From NCBI RefSeq assembly GCF_014892575.1, contig NZ_JADBGI010000037.1, positions 1-39,664 of the forward strand: DNA of 39,664 bases, in the 5' to 3' direction. The notes beneath the pieces were generated by a model. The model had not been told where the DNA came from and did no database searches. It was given only the letters and a program-made list of their open reading frames with translations. This document shows positions 32,494 to 39,664 of the stretch, piece by piece (position 1 is the first letter of the stretch; every line of letters begins with the position of its first letter). This DNA is from Nocardiopsis coralli (GTDB taxonomy: Bacteria; Actinomycetota; Actinomycetes; Streptosporangiales; Streptosporangiaceae). The translations under genes and the position numbers were made by a program.

Positions 32494-33330
32494 TCAGATC
32501 CGGTCCGTGCCCGCCCTGCGTTCCAGCTCGGCCTCGCCGGCGGCACGCATCGCCTCGACCGGGACGTCGTCGCGCCCGGTCATCAGGCGCACCTGGGCCA
32601 CGGCCTGGTGCAGCAGCATCGGGAAGCCGCCGACCACACGCCCCCCGGCGTCGGCCACCGCGCTCGCGGCGCCGGTCGGCCAGGGGGCGTAGACCACGTC
32701 GAAGAGGTCGGCTCCGGAGGCGGCCAGGGCCTTCCGGTGGCGGTCGGCCGCACCCGAGGGCAGCGTGGACACGACCAGGTCGGCGTCGAGGTGGTCCTCG
32801 ATCCGGTCCAGCTCGGCGACCTCGAGGCCGATCCCGAGACGGTCGGCGGCCTCGCTCACCTCGCCGGTCCGGCCGGTACTGCGGGCGAGCAGGGTCACCG
32901 GCCCCCCGACGCCCAGGTCGCGCAGGGCCGCGAGCGCGGAGGCCGCGGTGGCCCCCGCGCCGAGCACCACGGCCCGGGCGGGTGCGGTGATCCCGGCCTC
33001 GGTGAGGGCGGTGGTGATGCCCTCCACGTCGGTGTTGTGGGCGTCCCAGGTGCCGTCGCCCGCGCGTACGAGGGTGTTGGCCCCGCCCACGGCACGGGAC
33101 AGGCCGGAGACCCGGTCGGCCAGGTCCATGGCGCGGCGCTTGAGGGGCATCGTCAGTGAGAGACCCGCCCAGTCCGCACCGAGCCCCTCGAGGAACGGGG
33201 CGAGCCCGTCCTCTTCGCACTCGTGCAGGCCGTAGCTCCACCCCTCGAGCCCCATGGCGCTGTGGGCCGCGCCGTGCAGGACGGGAGACAGGGAGTGGGC
33301 GACGGGGGAACCGAGTACCGCGGCGCGCAT
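32494..33330 (-). CDS. aroE: Shikimate dehydrogenase
   Basis: NADPH-dependent reduction of 3-dehydroshikimate in aromatic amino acid synthesis, 278 residues. The substrate site contains SPVAHSLSPVLH near the N-terminus, the catalytic lysine K64 in SLTMPLKRRA and D101 in NTDVEG; the cofactor loop is GAGATAA (124-130). ATG 33330 directly follows the mltG stop codon. The next gene downstream is infC rather than other aro genes. Confidence 0.95.
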   Translation of the reverse strand: MRAAVLGSPVAHSLSPVLHGAAHSAMGLEGWSYGLHECEEDGLAPFLEGLGADWAGLSLTMPLKRRAMDLADRVSGLSRAVGGANTLVRAGDGTWDAHNTDVEGITTALTEAGITAPARAVVLGAGATAASALAALRDLGVGGPVTLLARSTGRTGEVSEAADRLGIGLEVAELDRIEDHLDADLVVSTLPSGAADRHRKALAASGADLFDVVYAPWPTGAASAVADAGGRVVGGFPMLLHQAVAQVRLMTGRDDVPVEAMRAAGEAELERRAGTDRI

Positions 33331-35637
33331 CTACTCACCGCCCCAGTTCTCCTGGAAGCGCTCCTTGAGCACCTCGAACTCGTCGTGGTCGTCGGTGAAC
33401 TCGGTGACGCCGTTCTCCGGGTCGGTGGCCACGAAGTAGAGCCAGTCGCCCTGTTCCGGTTCGAGGGCTGCCTCGATGGCGTCCTCACCCGGCGCCACGA
33501 ACGGCCCCGGGATCAGGCCGGTGCTGTAGTAGGTGTCGAAGCCGCTGTCGTCGGCCTCGCACTCGGCGAGCTGGTCGTTGTTGAGCGCGATGCCGTAGTC
33601 GTCGATGGCGTAGAAGCAGGTGCTGTCCATCTGCAGCGGCATGTCGATGTCGAGCCGGTTGTGGACCACCCGGGAGATCTTGGGCATGTCGTCGACGGTG
33701 CCGCTCTCGGCCTGCACGATCGAGGCGATCGCCATGATCTCGTTCGGGTCGTACTGGGTGTCCCCGGCCCTTTCCTCAAGGTCGACCTCCTCGGCGACCT
33801 GGCGGTACTGCGTGACCATGGTCTTGAGGACCGACAGTGCCTCGGCGTCGGGCTCGAACCGGTAGGTCGAGGGGAACAGGTACCCCTCCGGGCCCTCGGT
33901 CGCGTAGTCGGGGAGGTTGAGCTCCTCGGCCTGCCCGTAGGCCTCCTGGAGCTCGTCCTCGCTGATCGCGGTCTGCTCGGCGACCGACTGGATGACCTGG
34001 GTGGCGCGCAGCCCCTCGGGGATGCTCACCCGGCCACCGAGGCGGTTGTCGGGGTCGAGCAGGGCCTCCACGGCGTGCTCGCCGCTCATCTCCTCGGCCA
34101 GGCGGTACGTGCCCGGGCTCAGTTCCTGGTCCGGAACCGCGTCCAGGGCGTTGGTGAAGGAACGCACACTCGCGACCACGTTCTCGTCGGCGAGCTTCTG
34201 GGCGACGGCCGTACCGCTGTCGCCCTCCTCGATGACGAAGTCGACCTCGCCCGAGCCCTCGCCCTCGTAGTCGGCGGGGAAGACGTAGGTGCGCACCACA
34301 CCGAACCCGCCACCGGCGATGACCAGCAACAGGACGACGGCCATGACGCCCATTCTGCTCTTGCGCCTGCCGCCGCCGCGGCGGGCCTTGGTCTTCTTGC
34401 CCTTGTTCTGGGCGCGGCGCTTGGCCTCCTTGAGCTTGCGGCGGCTGCTCCGGCTCCCGCCGTAGGCCTCGGCGATGTCGGCGAGTCCGGGCTCGTAGTC
34501 CTCGTCGTCCTCGTCCTCGGGCTCGGGTTCCGGCTCGGCCCCGGTGCTCTCCTCGACGGGTTCGGGCTCGGCGGCGGCCTGCTTGCGGCGCGAACGGCGG
34601 GTGCGGCCGCGGCGCCGGGAGCGGGGCTCCTCCTCCGGCTCGTCCTCATCGGCGGGTTCCGCGGCGAGAGCGGCCTCCTGCTCGGCCTCCTGCCGGGCGG
34701 CGCGGCGGGCCCTGCGGCCCCCACGGCGCCGGGGCCGGGGCTCCTCCTCCGGCTCGGGCTCGGCTTCCGGCTCGGGTTCGGTGGCCGCGAAAGCGCCGGC
34801 GTACAGGGCGCCGGAGTCGTGGGCACCACTGTCGGCCGGGTCCTGGGCGGGCATCGCCCCGCTGTCCTCACCGCGGCGGCGACGGCGGCCGCCTCCCCGG
34901 CGGCGCGGGGGTTCCTCGGGCTCCTCGTCCTCCTTCACACGCGAGAAGACACCGGAGTCGGCGGAGGCGTCGACACCGGGGAAACTCCCGCTGTCGAAGA
35001 CGTCGGTCTCGTCGGGGACCTCGGACAGGAAACCGCCCTCGTCACGGTCCGCGCGACGGGCGCGGCGGCGGCGCGAACGGCGGCCGGCGGGCTGCTCCTC
35101 GAAACCCTGGGGGTCGGTGTCGGGGGCACCGCGGCGTCGGCGCCCGCGTCGGGGCCGGGGGTCGGCCTCCTCGGCGGGGAAGGGCTCGGAGGGGGTTCCG
35201 GCCCAGGGGGAGGAACCCTGGACGGACTCGTCGGCGCCGGGGGCCTGCGCGGACGGCCCACCGAGGCCGGCCAGCGCCGCGAGGGCGTCCTGGGCCGGGT
35301 CGGCGGGGTGCTGTTCTTCGGGGCGTTCGCCGGTACGTGCCGCGCGCCCCCCGCGCAGGGCGTCGGCGGCACCGCTGCGGCGCGGGGGTTCGCCGTTGGG
35401 GTGCGGGGCGTCGGAACGGTGCCGGCGCCCGCGGGGCGGTTCCTGGGGGTCCGCTCCGGTCATGGGCTGCGGCGACCACGGCTCGGGCTCGTGCCAGGAG
35501 CCGGGCTCAGGACGCGCGCGGCGGCCGCGCGGCGGGGGCTGCGCGGGCAGCGGGTCACTGAGCGGGTCGTAGTCGTAACCGCGCTCGGTACGTCCACGAA
35601 AGGGATCGTTGGGGTAGTCATCCCTGTCGGTCATCAT
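33331..35637 (-). CDS. mltG: Endolytic transglycosylase MltG with long charged N-terminal region
   Basis: Membrane-bound lytic transglycosylase that cuts nascent peptidoglycan and limits glycan length. A single membrane segment (MGVMAVVLLLVIAGGGFGVV) lies at about 430-450, and the YceG catalytic domain fills 470-768, with the catalytic Glu in QAESG near residue 644 and VVHNRL and LIPGPFVAPGEDAIEA blocks. The first 420 residues are predicted cytoplasmic and disordered, built of alternating Glu-rich and Arg-rich blocks. Two start codons (ATG 35637 and ATG 35634) are adjacent; the second is better spaced from AAGGAG. The first overlaps the ruvX stop codon. Confidence 0.94.
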   Translation of the reverse strand: MMTDRDDYPNDPFRGRTERGYDYDPLSDPLPAQPPPRGRRARPEPGSWHEPEPWSPQPMTGADPQEPPRGRRHRSDAPHPNGEPPRRSGAADALRGGRAARTGERPEEQHPADPAQDALAALAGLGGPSAQAPGADESVQGSSPWAGTPSEPFPAEEADPRPRRGRRRRGAPDTDPQGFEEQPAGRRSRRRRARRADRDEGGFLSEVPDETDVFDSGSFPGVDASADSGVFSRVKEDEEPEEPPRRRGGGRRRRRGEDSGAMPAQDPADSGAHDSGALYAGAFAATEPEPEAEPEPEEEPRPRRRGGRRARRAARQEAEQEAALAAEPADEDEPEEEPRSRRRGRTRRSRRKQAAAEPEPVEESTGAEPEPEPEDEDDEDYEPGLADIAEAYGGSRSSRRKLKEAKRRAQNKGKKTKARRGGGRRKSRMGVMAVVLLLVIAGGGFGVVRTYVFPADYEGEGSGEVDFVIEEGDSGTAVAQKLADENVVASVRSFTNALDAVPDQELSPGTYRLAEEMSGEHAVEALLDPDNRLGGRVSIPEGLRATQVIQSVAEQTAISEDELQEAYGQAEELNLPDYATEGPEGYLFPSTYRFEPDAEALSVLKTMVTQYRQVAEEVDLEERAGDTQYDPNEIMAIASIVQAESGTVDDMPKISRVVHNRLDIDMPLQMDSTCFYAIDDYGIALNNDQLAECEADDSGFDTYYSTGLIPGPFVAPGEDAIEAALEPEQGDWLYFVATDPENGVTEFTDDHDEFEVLKERFQENWGGE

Positions 35638-36119
35638 TCTCCTTGGCTGGAGCGGACGATCTCGCCCGGGGGCCGGCCGGTTGACCGTTCCTGGTCCAAG
35701 GCGCTCTGCAGGAGGACCGTCGCTGCGGCCTGGTCGATCACCGACCGGCGCGCGCGGCCCCCCTTGGCGCCCTTCTTGCCGAAGGAAGCTCCGGACAGGA
35801 GCTGCCCCTGGGCGGTCACGGTCGTCAGCCGCTCGTCGACCAGTCGGACGGGGACGGGGTGGAGGAGGTGGGCGAGGCCCTGCGCGAAATCGCGTGCGGA
35901 GCGTGCGGCGGGGCCTTCGTCGCCCGACAGTGAGGCAGGGTAGCCCACCACGACCTCACGTGCCTCGCGCTCCACGACCAACTGGGCGATGCGCTGTTGG
36001 TCGCCCTTGCCTCGCGGGATCGTCTCGACGGGGCTGGCGAGTGTTCCGCTGGGGTCGCAGGCCGCGACCCCGATCCGGGCGTTGCCGGGGTCGATCGCCA
36101 GGCGTGCACCGTGCCTCAA
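35634..36119 (-). CDS. ruvX: Holliday junction resolvase-like RuvX (YqgF)
   Basis: RNase H-fold protein of the YqgF/RuvX family, linked to pre-16S rRNA 5' processing and DNA repair. RLAIDPGNARIGVAACDPSG near the N-terminus carries the first acidic residue; VVVGYPASLSGDEGPAA, VRLVDERLTTVTAQ and a final DQAAATVLLQ complete the active-site order. Length is 161 residues if translation starts at TTG 36119, which has GGGGAG 8 nt upstream and places the family N-terminus correctly. No ATG or GTG is suitably placed. It is coupled to mltG. Confidence 0.9.
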   Translation of the reverse strand: MRHGARLAIDPGNARIGVAACDPSGTLASPVETIPRGKGDQQRIAQLVVEREAREVVVGYPASLSGDEGPAARSARDFAQGLAHLLHPVPVRLVDERLTTVTAQGQLLSGASFGKKGAKGGRARRSVIDQAAATVLLQSALDQERSTGRPPGEIVRSSQGE

Positions 36120-36220
36120 GAGGCCGTCTCCCCTGCTCCGGGGGCGGTACTCGGGCGGTGTGTGCCGTCGACGGCACCGCACCGCGGTTGGGAAATCCTC
36201 AACACGGTGGTCCTGTTCAT
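36116..36220 (-). CDS. Possible 34-residue upstream ORF
   Basis: ATG 36220 opens a 34-codon frame (MNRTTVLRISQPRCGAV at the start) that ends with a TGA overlapping the ruvX TTG start as TTGA. The overlap resembles translational coupling, and a coupled weak TTG start would be sensible. The ribosome site is poor and the sequence has no known family, so it may be chance. Confidence 0.2.
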   Translation of the reverse strand: MNRTTVLRISQPRCGAVDGTHRPSTAPGAGETAS

Positions 36221-36645
36221 CAACTAACTCGGGGGCGTCACCGCACGGACTGAACAGACAGACGTGAGTTCGGCTGCGGCGCGCCACAGTATGCCCGATT
36301 CGGTCACGACGCGCAGCTCGGCCGTGTACGGCTCGCATGGGAGGGCCCGACTGGACACACGATTCGACACTCCGTGCGGGGACGGTGGTCCGTGTGCGCG
36401 GGTACCGTCCGAGTGTAGGCCACCCCCGTGGGACGTCGGGGCACCGCATGCGCTCCGGGGCACCGTTCCCGGCCGGGGTCGGCGTTCTCACGTGCGCTTC
36501 ACGCTCCTGACGTGTGTCCCGAGGGGCCGCGGTGTGATTCAGGCGATGACGGCAAGCAGGATGCCACCCAAAATGTTCACACTCCGTGATCACCACGCCG
36601 GAGGCCGCACACCCGCCGGAGCCGGACAAAAGAGCGTGAGACACA
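36221..36645. other. Gap between alaS terminator and the ruvX upstream region
   Basis: No gene with convincing coding character is seen on either strand. The stretch should contain the promoter for ruvX-mltG-aroE, but I could not identify good boxes. Confidence 0.4.
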
Positions 36646-36684
36646 GGAAGGGCGCCCGCGGGACGGACCCGCGGACGCCCTTCC
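36646..36684 (-). terminator. alaS terminator
   Basis: A 9-bp outer stem (36646-36654 with 36676-36684), one mismatch, and a 7-bp inner stem (36656-36662 with 36668-36674) enclose a 5-nt loop, starting 16 nt after the alaS stop codon. Confidence 0.9.
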
Positions 36685-36699
36685 GGCGCTCCGGAACGG

Positions 36700-39366
<2,667 letters not shown>

Positions 39367-39586
39367 TGATGCCCTCCTGTGTATTCGCACCAACGCGTGT
39401 GCTTTTTGCGGGTGGCCGCCGGAAGACCCGCGCTGTTGACGACAACCGCGGCGGCCTCGTTGTTCCAAGGCTATCGCCGCTGTGCACCGGCAGAAGCCGT
39501 CTGAGCACGCAGGGACGGCCTGGCAGGGTGGTCCGGGCACCCGGGGGCACGGGGAGGCGTGAGGCGAACGGAGGGAACGGCGGACA

Positions 39587-39617
39587 CGGCGCACACGGTG
39601 TCGTGCCGTGTGCGCCG
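39587..39617 (-). terminator. Terminator of the gene at the right edge
   Basis: A perfect 12-bp stem (39587-39598 with 39606-39617) and a 7-nt loop lie 9 nt after the stop codon of the partial gene. It separates that gene from alaS. Confidence 0.85.
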
Positions 39618-39625
39618 CGCGCGGG

Positions 39626-39664
39626 TCAGTACTGCGGGCCGTACCCGTGGGGCACGGGGCCCTG
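39626..39664 (-). CDS. C-terminal end of an unidentified gene (partial)
   Basis: The last 12 codons (QGPVPHGYGPQY) and a TGA stop are visible. The frame is supported by the terminator directly after it. Twelve residues do not allow identification; a small protein gene commonly precedes alaS in actinomycetes, so that is the likely identity class. Confidence 0.5.
   Translation of the reverse strand, partial: QGPVPHGYGPQY

Noticed and set aside
33223..35943. 906-codon plus-strand frame opposite mltG
   Set aside because: It is the Gly/Leu-rich mirror of the Glu/Arg-rich MltG extension, not an independent gene.

Overview
The window comes from a high-GC actinomycete. Every large gene has the G/C-rich third positions of that group, and the gene content (conservons, a PAS histidine kinase beside pheST, the arg cluster, alaS-ruvX-mltG-aroE) fits a filamentous actinobacterium. 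Nocardiopsaceae is my best guess, but it is not proven by the sequence. Nearly everything lies on the minus strand, so the biological order runs right to left. One secreted HNH nuclease is the only clear plus-strand gene.

Right to left: the tail of an unidentified gene with its terminator; alaS; a coupled ruvX-mltG-aroE set; infC-rpmI-rplT with a long structured leader and an AUC-initiated infC; a SpoU/TrmH RNA methyltransferase; a PAS-domain histidine kinase; pheS-pheT; a small catabolic-looking block (class III aminotransferase, MarR regulator, FAD amine oxidase); argC-argJ-argB-argD-argF-argR-argH; a complete conservon (sensor kinase, roadblock protein, DUF742 protein, GTPase); a CbiX-like protein; an incomplete conservon (kinase and DUF742 only); an FAD-dependent L-2-hydroxyglutarate oxidase; a small secreted protein; tyrS; and, at the left edge, tandem promoters that look like those of an rRNA operon firing out of the window.

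Housekeeping genes (four aminoacyl-tRNA synthetase genes for three amino acids, IF3, L35, L20, the methyltransferase) dominate. Two accessory blocks interrupt them: the aminotransferase/MarR/oxidase block between pheT and argC, and the conservon/CbiX block between argH and tyrS. Arginine genes are translationally coupled (ATGA/GTGA overlaps) and probably repressed by ArgR through a site overlapping the argC promoter.

The most unusual observation is that the argJ gene in the arg operon is intact as a reading frame but encodes only the N-terminal part of ornithine acetyltransferase. It lacks the whole C-terminal region and several catalytic motifs, so the acetyl-recycling step may be done by another gene. 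Other points of note are the CbiX-like protein without its first metal-binding histidine, the infC leader with an apparent attenuator, a motif shared by the aminotransferase and oxidase promoters, and the very long charged N-terminal extension of MltG. I saw no CRISPR array, insertion sequence, tRNA gene or phage module.
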